A DNA stretch of 64,000 nt, taken from the NCBI GenBank assembly GCA_963971425.1, contig OZ020514.1:18945406-19009405 (forward strand), given 5' to 3'. The notes under the pieces were generated by a model. The model worked only from the letters and a program-made list of their open reading frames with translations, was not told where the DNA came from and searched no databases. The translations under genes and the position numbers were made by a program. Source of the DNA: Bryoerythrophyllum caledonicum. Lineage: Eukaryota; Streptophyta; Bryopsida; Pottiales; Pottiaceae. Numbering within the stretch: the first letter of the stretch is position 1; the number at the start of each line of letters is the position of its first letter. Positions 43,150 through 52,200 of the stretch are shown here, in pieces.

Positions 43150-43304
43150 ACGAGATAGTGCACCTAGGAGATTTTTCTTGCAGTTTAGCACACTACCTTT
43201 ATAATAAATGTACTTTATCACGTGAACACAAAGCTCATTTTCCATGGTTGTTTTTTTGAGTTCGCAGTCTATTATTAGAATGTGTTTTCATGTTCCACTT
43301 CTCT

Positions 43305-43322
43305 ATCGGCTGCCCGCCGACT
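43305..43322. repeat. Element 2 palindrome, copy 13
   Basis: ATCGGCTGCCCGCCGACT, in the interval before FCP1-like module a. Confidence 0.8.
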
Positions 43323-43455
43323 GTATATCTAATAGCTTCTATATTTTTATCAATCAACAGTTCATCCGGGTATTCCTCTTCCTGCTCTTTCAACTCCAAC
43401 AATTGACAAAGATGGAGCGGATCGGGAACCGGAGGCATTTGAGCACGACATTCAG

Positions 43456-44250
43456 GTGGGCAGACAACCACTCAATAACTATTTCCTTGTCCTCCAAGTA
43501 GACGGTGTGTTACTCGCCCTGGATATTGACAAGAACGGGTCGTTGTATAGCAAGATCCGGCCACGCATGGTTGAGTTTCTTAACTACTGCGTTACGAACT
43601 TCAGTATTGTGATCTGGAGTTCGGAGAATCCAGATAGGCATGCCCATGAAATGAAAATCCTTAGAGATGCATGTCCCAACATTAGAATGCTTGGTTATAT
43701 TTTTGATCAGTCGTACTACGACGTGGCAAGGTTTGGTGTTTGGGGTTAAAAACTCTACCTGAAGAGGCTGTCTACGCTTTTTTTGAGTCCCTCGGCGCTA
43801 AAAGGAATTGAAGCAAATAGCGGCAACACCCTGTTGATTGACGTTTCTCCTTTTACAAACGTCAAGATTAGTCCATATAATGCCATCTATTCGGTTCCCT
43901 TCACCATGGATTCTATTGAGACCGAAACCAATGAGTCCTCTGTTCTCTTCAAGGTCTCAAAGTTCCTTGAAGCCATGAAAGAGTCAGGCATGCTTGTACC
44001 CTTGTATACCGCGGTTGTAGATTGCCTTTCCTTGGTGAAAGAATCGGCTGTGCCTTTCAAAAGTCCAAGAAAGGCAGCTATTTGCTTGGTAGAAAAAGAC
44101 AAAACTTCCACAGCTAGGGCCGTCGTCCCTGGGATCCGTCGTCTCTTACCAGGTGACCCTAAATGGGAGCAGTACATATGGTCGTACCCAAGCAATAGTC
44201 GTCCACATCTTAGTACTACATGGAACTTGCCGTGGGCGAGCAGCCGACGC
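43456..44250 (+). pseudogene. FCP1-like module a
   Basis: A degenerate FCP1/HAD domain: VLQVDGVLL (motif I, nucleophile Asp replaced by Gln), RPRMVEFLNYC, VIWSSENPD (motif II), NTLLIDVSP (motif III), PYNAIYSVPFT. A single TAA at 43,747 interrupts it and the frame resumes at once, aligned with module b. Probably reached from an acceptor at cattcag near 43,455. Catalytically dead by motif I even without the stop. Confidence 0.65.
44231..44249. repeat. Element 2 palindrome, copy 14 (decayed)
   Basis: CGTGGGCGAGCAGCCGACG, at the end of module a. Confidence 0.65.
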
Positions 44251-44296
44251 TTGCAAAACCCATGTTGTACTTCATGTCTGTATAAATCTACAAAAA

Positions 44297-44302
44297 TAAA
44301 GA
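44297..44302 (+). terminator. Possible polyadenylation signal after module a
   Basis: An AATAAA word in aaaaataaagac about 45 bp after the module. It would make module a the end of a transcript, but splicing into module b is equally possible. Confidence 0.3.
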
Positions 44303-44416
44303 CTGTCTCCAACTTTCTGTGGTTCATATTTCAAATTTATGTCGTCATAACAATCACAGTGTCCGGTGCTTATGTTTGATACTTATTATATCTATGTCAT
44401 TGACTTTTGCCTCCAG

Positions 44417-45136
44417 GTGCCCCACATTGTCGTTGGGTCTCAAGCGGTGGGAGAATCCATCCAAAAGCATCCTGAGGTGCCAACTGTGAAGGTCAATCAC
44501 TACTTCCTTGTCCTTGGTGTAAACGGTTTGTTGATCGCACAAAATATAGGCAAGGACGGATTGTGGCATACCAAATTCAGGCCGAAGTTGGCTGAGTTTA
44601 TCAACTTCTGCGTGGATAACTTCACAGTTGTGCTTTGGAGTAGCGAAAGTCAGCCTAAGCTCGCTGCCCAATTGGTAGCCCTCAGAGGCCACTGCCCGGT
44701 TCTTAAAGTAGTCAAACACGTATACGATAATTTCTACTCTGATGTAGCTAAGAAACTCGTAGGAACTCGGAATGTATACCTCATGAGACTGTCTACATTG
44801 TTTTTGAAGCGAAAGGCAATGTTAGGATCTGGCGCGAATAGTCAAAACACCCTTTTGCTTGACGACTGTCCTTACAGGAATGTGAGGAATAGTCCTCTGA
44901 ATGCAATGCATCCAATGACATTCACCCTAGAGTCAATGGAGTCGGACAAAAACGCCGTTCTTCCCGGGGTTGTTAAGTACCTTTCCGCTTTGTTAGAGTC
45001 AAGCATGCCTGTACCCGAATATATTCGGAGGAATCCTAGCTCTGGATGCCCCGAACTCTCCCCCGGTGACCCACAGTGGGAGGACTTTGTTCTGGCGTAC
45101 CCGAGCAGTAGGCGTCCTCCTCGTACGGTTGCATAG
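44417..45136 (+). CDS. FCP1-like module b
   Basis: The only intact module of the array: 239 codons and a stop, opening after a cctccag acceptor in frame. Motifs: VLGVNGLLI (nucleophile Asp replaced by Gly, second Asp by Asn), RPKLAEFINFC, VLWSSESQ, NTLLLDDCP (motif III intact), LNAMHPMTFT. It ends YPSSRRPPRTVA. Family knowledge says the first Asp of motif I forms the phospho-enzyme, so this is a pseudo-phosphatase fold. The fold may serve binding. Confidence 0.7.
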   Translation: MPHIVVGSQAVGESIQKHPEVPTVKVNHYFLVLGVNGLLIAQNIGKDGLWHTKFRPKLAEFINFCVDNFTVVLWSSESQPKLAAQLVALRGHCPVLKVVKHVYDNFYSDVAKKLVGTRNVYLMRLSTLFLKRKAMLGSGANSQNTLLLDDCPYRNVRNSPLNAMHPMTFTLESMESDKNAVLPGVVKYLSALLESSMPVPEYIRRNPSSGCPELSPGDPQWEDFVLAYPSSRRPPRTVA

Positions 45137-45142
45137 TAGTTC

Positions 45143-45165
45143 GGCGTCGGCGGGCAATCGACGCC
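45143..45165. repeat. Element 2 palindrome, copy 15
   Basis: GGCGTCG and CGACGCC outer arms, seven perfect pairs; the inner part is diverged. It directly follows module b. Confidence 0.8.
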
Positions 45166-45309
45166 AAAATCGTCCAATTTTTCCAGGCTTTGACATTCAT
45201 GTCTGTAACATCAGTTTTCTATGGAACAAAATCCCTCACAATAATTATCGTCTCCCTTGCACATGGCTCATCACCTATTGTATGCATTTGAATCGACTTT
45301 TCCCTTCAA

Positions 45310-46458
45310 GTGGACTGTCTTGACAACGAGATGGAGGAGCTGGTTACGATTGCTGAGAACCTGGTCATTATATATCTGGATGACAACACAGCGGAGAGAC
45401 TGAGTCCTCACCCAATCGACAGCTCGCAGTCGACGGCTTCCGTTCCCGAAAATCGTCCTACCGACCACTTTGGTATGGAAGATGACGATCGAGACTTTGC
45501 ACCATCACCGATGGAGGAGGTGGGGCCCAAACATGTCTACCGTGTTCTTGTTGAATCCGTCGCGGACCACAGTATCAATCGAGAAGACGACAACCAAGCC
45601 TTCGCCTCTGACAAAGCTTGGCCTTGGGCGGTCGGAGTAGTCGGCGGGCCGCCGACCGCTACATCTATCACATACCCGGCTGCCAGCGTGAGCTCCGAAG
45701 TTGTTCCAAGGAACATTCAGGTGGGTCCTTCAAGATACTACCTCGTCCTAGAAGTTAGAGGGCTTCTAATGGCTGAACGATATGGTTCTCCGGGAAAAGA
45801 TAAGAAGCCCCATTTTCATCAAAAACCTAGGCCGGGTCTTCTTGAGTTCCTGACGTTTTGCCAATCCAACTTCGGATTGGCATTCTCGTTCACCAAGAAA
45901 TATCAATCCATGAACAGACACATGGGTTACTTGCGCGAGGTGTACCCTGACCTACATTAGGACATCCGAGAAATGACCAACGGGTTTTGTGATATATCTG
46001 CCTGGAAGAATCCCAAAACAATGAAGTGCAACATGCTGCTGAAGTGGCTTGCTTGCCTTTTTTGAGATAGACGCTATCTTATTGGGCCAGACGCTAATGA
46101 ACGGAACACACTTCTGATCGATCATTACCCCCTCCGTAATATCCTCAATGATCCTTTTAATGCAGTGCATCCTTCAATATTCACATTCTCTATCCCGGAA
46201 CACACACCGCCTGGTGGACAAACGTATCTTCAGAGTATGATGATTCCCTGGCTTCAGGGACTATTGGAGTCCAGATTCAGCATCCAGGATTACTGCAAGC
46301 TCACCCAAAACTCCGATTTGGATGAGCATCGTATTTTCCCGAGAACAACGGTCCACAACAGATATCGAGAAGTCCTCCCTTCTCACCAAGAGGGCTACAA
46401 CAAGCTATGTTGTCTAGATGAAGTAATGGCCAAGTTGACAGTTACTCTCCCACCTTAG
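45310..46458 (+). pseudogene. Linker and FCP1-like module c
   Basis: One frame with TAG 45,958 and TGA 46,063 inside. An acidic linker with an in-frame palindrome is followed, after a possible acceptor at 45,720 (acattcag), by VLEVRGLLM (motif I fully lost), RPGLLEFLTFC, LAFSFTKK, NTLLIDHYP and PFNAVHPSIFTF. The order is the same as in modules a and b, so it is a diverged tandem copy. Confidence 0.6.
45640..45656. repeat. Element 2 palindrome, copy 16 (consensus, in coding frame)
   Basis: GTCGGCGGGCCGCCGAC, perfect, centre G, encoding VGGPPT. Confidence 0.92.
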
Positions 46459-46678
46459 AGAGCCATCTATTCTCCAAGGGACTCACGGACAGGCACCCAC
46501 TTTAATTCACTGGACTCTCGCCCATCGTAAACAGTGGTAAATGTTATAGACGGTTCCATGTAATTACTTTTATATATTCATCTCAAATTTTGGTGAACTA
46601 TTTTTCTCTATTTTATATTCCTCGCATATCTTATTTGAGTGGTTTGTTTCTTATCCATCTACTTGTTGGAATTTTCTC

Positions 46679-46697
46679 CGTCGGCGGCCCGCCAACG
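46679..46697. repeat. Element 2 palindrome, copy 17
   Basis: CGTCGGCGGCCCGCCAACG, between modules c and d. Confidence 0.88.
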
Positions 46698-46780
46698 TGT
46701 TTAACTTCTCACTTCCACCCGTAGTTTGCATCATGACAATGTTTCTTTAACATTTTCCACGGAACATCCTTCCATTTCAG

Positions 46781-47434
46781 ATGCCTGCACGCTCCTCCAT
46801 CACCGATTCAAAATGTATTATAGTATGCGTCAATAGTCTTCTTTGCTATGTGGACCCTTGCAAGCCGATATCTTTTGATTTCCCTCTTGGGAATGTTGTC
46901 CGGAGGCCGGGCCTAAAGAAACTATTCGAAATGTTACTTCCCCGCTTCAACATCGGGTTGTGGTCAACGATGCCTCTAAACAAGTTAAAGCCGCTCTTGT
47001 TGCACATTCCTCCGGATGGAGTCTTTCAATGTTTGTCGTTTGTTTAAAGCAGAAGTGACTTAGCTGATAGTTCCAAGTTTCCTTGGAGCTACAAGATGCC
47101 GTCCACTCTCTATAAGAAGAAGCAATCTAGACAAGTTCGCAAGCCCCACCAAGTACTGTTTGTCGACGTTGACCTCAAATCACTCCGACATACCCCCGAC
47201 TCGATTTGCTATATCCCCTGGCCGTTCCGAGGTCATTTGACCGCTCCAACCGAAGACGGAGTAATCCCGAATGTAGTGACAGACATCATTTCGCTCATCT
47301 ACCCCCTCCTTAGATTTTCATCCGTCCCTGAATATATGTCGCAAGTTGAACGCCCGAGTCAGGCGCACTGGATGGTTACGCAAGCGCGCAAGTATGGGCG
47401 AGCCGTAGTCAGATGGTCGGAAGTTGAATGGTAG
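46781..47434 (+). pseudogene. FCP1-like module d (most degenerate)
   Basis: A frame with one TAA at 47,045. Motif I is reduced to VCVNSLL. RRPGLKKLFEML and IGLWSTMP keep the following helix and motif II. Motif III is recognisable only as VLFVDVDLK. It ends WSEVEW before a stop. No phosphatase function is expected. Confidence 0.5.
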
Positions 47435-47444
47435 GTCTTTCTCC

Positions 47445-47462
47445 ATCGGCGGCCCGCCGACT
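47445..47462. repeat. Element 2 palindrome, copy 18
   Basis: ATCGGCGGCCCGCCGACT, 11 bp after the stop of module d. Confidence 0.88.
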
Positions 47463-47649
47463 GTCGTTCGTTGAGCACATTACCTTCGAACTTTTTGTTG
47501 TCATATTGACAATCCCTAGCGCTTTTTGTTCACATGTTCTTTTCATTGACACTGTTCTAGAACTTATCTTGTTGGGTAGCTTAGGAGGTTTTTTTCAGTA
47601 CGATTAGTTATTTGGAAAAGACGTTTACTTTACCAGGTCTATTTTGTTA

Positions 47650-47667
47650 ATCGGCGGGTAGCCGACA
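47650..47667. repeat. Element 2 palindrome, copy 19
   Basis: ATCGGCGGGTAGCCGACA, inner part changed. Confidence 0.8.
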
Positions 47668-47897
47668 TTGTACTTATCCTCTTATTAATTTATGTGTTCA
47701 TGTTCTCTGGCTGCATCATCGATGTGTTGCCACTGCCATTTGAACTTTTCGACGCCATTCTCAGAACCCATGTTCGACAATTCCTCTCGCATATCTTTTA
47801 TCTTCCGCGATTATTTTTGTTTATATTGACCTTGGATTTTATTGTTACCGTAGAAAAGGTTTAAGCAAATTGATGCAGTTTGTTGCTCTTGTCTTTG

Positions 47898-47914
47898 ATC
47901 GGCTCTGAGCCGAC
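47898..47914. repeat. Element 2 palindrome, copy 20
   Basis: ATCGGCTCTGAGCCGAC. Inner TC/GA replaces GG/CC on both sides, keeping the pairing. Last copy of the element. Confidence 0.85.
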
Positions 47915-48097
47915 AACCATGTACTGTGATTTTTCAAATAATATTGACGTCATTCTTTAAACTTTTGCTTACGGTATGTATGATCTGGAATTTGATAACA
48001 ACACCCTAAACCATTGGGCGCCACTAGAATCCTACGACTATGGTAGATTTTTAGAACATCATCAACGGTCTGGCTATATTTTCGCCCTGAACTCTCT

Positions 48098-48960
48098 CTA
48101 GAATGGGTGAAGCCCATTTTCATGAGTCAGCTATCCGCCGATGAGATGTTCTCGCCACTTTTATTTCTAGAATTTTTTTTTTCCACATTTAGTTAAATAT
48201 CCGTTACTTCACAAAGTTACATCATAGTTGTAGTATATCAAAGCTATATAAAATCACCCACAATTAAAAACATTACACATCACACCTTTTTCATCTTGAT
48301 CCAATTTCCTTGCTAAAAGCATTAAAACATTTTTTAGAGCCATCGCATGTGAAAATGCAACATACAATTGCGCATGTGAAAAAATGTCCTTTGTCAAGCA
48401 AACACCAATCTTAGTAAGTGTTTGCCCTTGAGACTTGTTGATAGTCAAGGCATATGCGGCCCAAATTGGAAACTGCTTGCGGTAAATTGGAAAAGCAAGC
48501 CCAACGCTCTTTGTAATAAAAAGAATTTGTGGTATAAATGCAACATACCCCACACGATTATTTGTAATAAAAAGAATTTGTGGTATAAATGCAACATACC
48601 CCACACTTGTAAGGACTTCCGCCTAAATTACTCGAGTCGAGCATCGGCGTACTATCAATCTGGTACCATTGTATAATCCATCTGATGCATTTAGATTGCA
48701 AGAAGCATCATGGGTGTACCATCTTTGAGCCTAAGCTTATGACGTGGCCACCCCCTAACTTCTAGCGTATTAAAAAACCTTGTTGAAACCATATTGGCAC
48801 CATCTTCATCGTCCACCTTCACAACACTCAAATAAATATGAGTAGCCCTATGAATCATGTCAAGCACGTCATTGTTGATTTTAGCCACGTCATCATTGCG
48901 TGGCGCTAATATAGCATGGCTATTAAGAAAGACCTCTAGTGTAACCCCTGTCATAACCGA
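48098..48960 (-). mobile_element. Helitron remnant with helicase C-terminus
   Basis: Two minus-strand pieces, 48,691-48,954 and 48,254-48,604, match the end of PIF1-like Helitron helicases (NSHAILAPRNDDVAKINNDV, GTPMMLL, NKSQGQTL, LYVAFSHAM). At the left edge the minus strand has a GGGCTTCACCC hairpin, then ATT and CTAG (48,098-48,101), the layout of a Helitron 3' end. The terminus call is tentative. Confidence 0.6.
48254..48954 (-). pseudogene. PIF1-like helicase fragment
   Basis: The C-terminal motif VI region of a Helitron helicase, interrupted by a gap of divergent sequence around 48,610-48,690. A 45-bp unit repeated 51 bp apart (48,511 and 48,562) duplicates 17 codons around GYVAFIPQILFIT in frame. 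Confidence 0.75.
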
Positions 48961-49284
48961 TGGGGTTTACACTACATAGAGGATTGATGTCTTTATTATA
49001 CATGTAAATCAAGAGAATTGTTATGTGTTTGTACGCAACACATGATATTTCACGATAATGAGTTGTTATACCGTTATGGATTTGTGCTAGAGGATAACCC
49101 TAATGAATATCTTATGGTACGTAAAAAGAAGAACTTTAAATTCTCTCACGAGGGAATTGTAGATTTGTTTAAAGAGCTTTAAGGTATAGCAATATTTAAT
49201 ATATACAAAGAAATTATCATTATCCTCTATGTATATCATTCTTTGGTACACATGACCTCTTTTTAATCACTTATTATTGAAATA
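48961..49284. other. AT-rich spacer between Helitron pieces
   Basis: No gene seen. Confidence 0.4.
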
Positions 49285-52200
49285 CTAGTAATGGTATCCG
49301 TCATTCCGACCGGGGAAGGTTTTTTATTATTGCTCCTCAAAATAAAATTTGTTAGACGTATTATATTTGAGATTGCAATTTGCATCCCTCAGAGTTCAAC
49401 GTTTAACATTACAGGACCCATTGATCTTATGTGCGGCATCAATGGCCTTCAGCGCAAGGCCTCCTTGTATACAATGTTGCGCATAAGCTGATCCTTGGCC
49501 CGTTCTACAGTTTCTGCTTCAAGAAGAACAATAACGTTTTTGGGAGCCCTGGCAAGTGAGAAAGCAACATACAACTGACCGTGGGGAAACACGTTCTTCG
49601 TGAGGCAAATGCCAACCCTGGGAAGCGTCTGCCCTTGAGACTTGTTGATTCTCATTGCATATGCAACTCAGATCGCAAACTGCTTGTGTCGAACTAGAAA
49701 TGGAACTTGCCTAGATTGTTCATTGATCAAGGGAATCCGTGGGATAAAAGCAACGTAACCGGCACAATCTCCCGTCAACACTTCTGCTTTGATCACTCGC
49801 AGCGCACATTGTCGAACAATAAGGCGCGTGCTGTTACATAGACCATTGGTTGGATCCAAATTCCGTAAAAGCATGACTGGTGTTCCAATTTTGACCGTGA
49901 GCTTGTGCGGTGGCCATCCGTTGATGTCAAGATTGTTGAGGTACTCCACGGGAATCAAGTTGGCACCTTCCTTGCTACCCACCTTATCCGCGCTTAGAAA
50001 CTCAGACGTATCGCTTAGTACCATGTCAAGCACGGTTGCGTTGATTCGTGAAACGTCGTCATTTCGTGCGGCATGGATGGCACGACTACTGAAGTACTCA
50101 CGCGCATTTGCTTCGACGTCAGCAATTCCTCCATAGACGACATTGATCAAGCCGTTCAAGGTGTGATTGCCGTCAATCATCGCTCGTGGACACCTGATCA
50201 TGTCATCCTTCACCTTCTCCAGCATGTCCTCCCCTAGCGCCACGAGCTACTTTGGAAATGTACGGTTGCCCAAATCCACATTGTGTTCACCAACAACAGC
50301 GCGCATGTTCCGTTGAAGTTGGCAGACGTACACTCGATTCCACAGATGAGATTCCTTGATGGATGCCGCAATGATATCTGGGTCGAGGTCCTAGGGCACC
50401 ACTAGCAGGACTTGTCAAAAATCACCGCACATGACAAATGTGATGCCGCCAAACGGCTTGTTGTGACAATTGGTGATATCCCTCAGCGTGCAATCCACCG
50501 CCTAGAAGGCAAACTTGCTTTTCATTGGAGCTTTGTCCAATAGAATCAGCTCTACGCGGCAAATCATCTCTGCGAGATCGCCTTGCTTGCTGAAATTGCA
50601 GACAGATGTGGGACTAAGCTCAATCGGAATCTTGAACCTTGAATGCGCCGTCCGCCTAAGCCTTAGAAGCAACGCTGTAATTCTTGACGAAGCCACTTCC
50701 AACACGATCTTGCTCTGCCCTAGGACGGCCTTAAGGATCACGTTCTCAAGGTATGTCTTGCGTGTCCCACTGGGGCCATCAACAAACAAGATCGTGTCGG
50801 CTACATCGTGCTGACAGGAGTCCATGATCTGGCGGTAGATATCCCGCTACTCCTTGTTCAACGTCTCAACCTCACGCTCAGCTTCGGCCCTCAGCTCTGC
50901 AACGTTGAACGACACCTGCTCGGCCACATACCAATTCCCCTGCGGCTCCTCCATTGCAAACTCAAGCTCTGGCACGTTGAAATCCGCCAGAGTCATCTCG
51001 CTGTTTTGAAGGATCTACGCAATGAGATTGAGGGCAAGGCTTAAAATCTGCTGCAGGGATGGATCTTGCAAGCCCTTGTTCTGACGAAGCCGATGAGCAC
51101 AATCATCAGACAGGCTAGCGTTGAATTTCTCCCATAGTTGCCTCGGATCCGCTGGTGGGCCATGGGTGAGGATCGTTACAAAGAGCGATCGCAGTTGTGC
51201 TCCGCTGTGCATCAACGCGGCTTTACGCAAGCACTGCTCCCAGTCCTCGTCGTTCTCGTACAAATTGCGCGCTACGCACGCCTCCTTGAACTCAAGGTGC
51301 TGGACACCCTCAAACCTCGGAAGCGCCTCTGGACTTGTTGGATCCTTCACCACTGTCAACAGCGTACGCATGAAGTATCTCTTGCTTGCGTTTGGGCTCG
51401 CAAAATAAAGTCAGCCAATATACATCCCACCCTTGCGCACAATCCACTCCTTCCTCGAGTTGTTCCACACAAAGCGTAATGGAAAGTCGAAGTATCAGGT
51501 GTCTCGTGCGCCCGTTGTGCACTTTGTGCAATTGGCCTCAAACCAGTGGATCAATGTTGTCTTCCGCGCTCTCTCCGCATTCAACCCCTGTGCCAAATCT
51601 CTATTGGCACTAAACGTCACCCGTTGTTGGTATGGCAGGTGAACTTGGAGACGCTGGATCTGTGGAGTATGGTTGTGCATCCTGAAGCTGAACAACCGCC
51701 ATGCCACCTCCGGAGCTGAGACGTAGCGCGCGTCAATGTACTGTTTGATTTCATTGATGTCCTCGATGACCACGGTTGCCCGGTCATGGCCCTTGTACAC
51801 GTACTTGAATAGGTACTTGACGGTGGAAATGGATGAACATACCTCACATGGGAAAATTGGTGAGATTGATGCATTTGGGTGTAAAGATCTGCTGCACACC
51901 GGGCCACCCTCTCACCTCGACATTAATATATGCATTGTACTTTGTACTCAGGTAGAGGTTGTGTGGGACGATCCATCGATTGTCCACGCACCGGGCTATT
52001 GAGTCAATAAAAGACCGCCCATCATCACGCCGCCTGTACTCGGGGTACCATCATGATCTGCGCTTATCTCCTCTCGGAATGTCTTTGGGTACCGTTTGGT
52101 ACATTTCCCCTCTTCCATGCATGGCGCGTTTGGGTATTTCGCCCCGCATAGTCCATAAACCAAGCAATGCGTGACTGTCTCGAATGCATCCGGATGCGTC

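Larger units (their letters stand above)
47435..48097 (+). other. 3' region of element 2
   Basis: T-rich non-coding sequence with three palindromes and no frame. Element 2 probably ends here, next to Helitron DNA. I could not identify terminal inverted repeats. Confidence 0.4.

Noticed and set aside
48128-48145. A twenty-first element 2 palindrome (ctatccgccgatgag)
   Set aside because: Only one half-site is present, with no matching arm.
48631-48648. A stray element 1 palindrome (ctcgagtcgagca)
   Set aside because: Only the central bases match; the outer TATCC/GGATA arms are absent.
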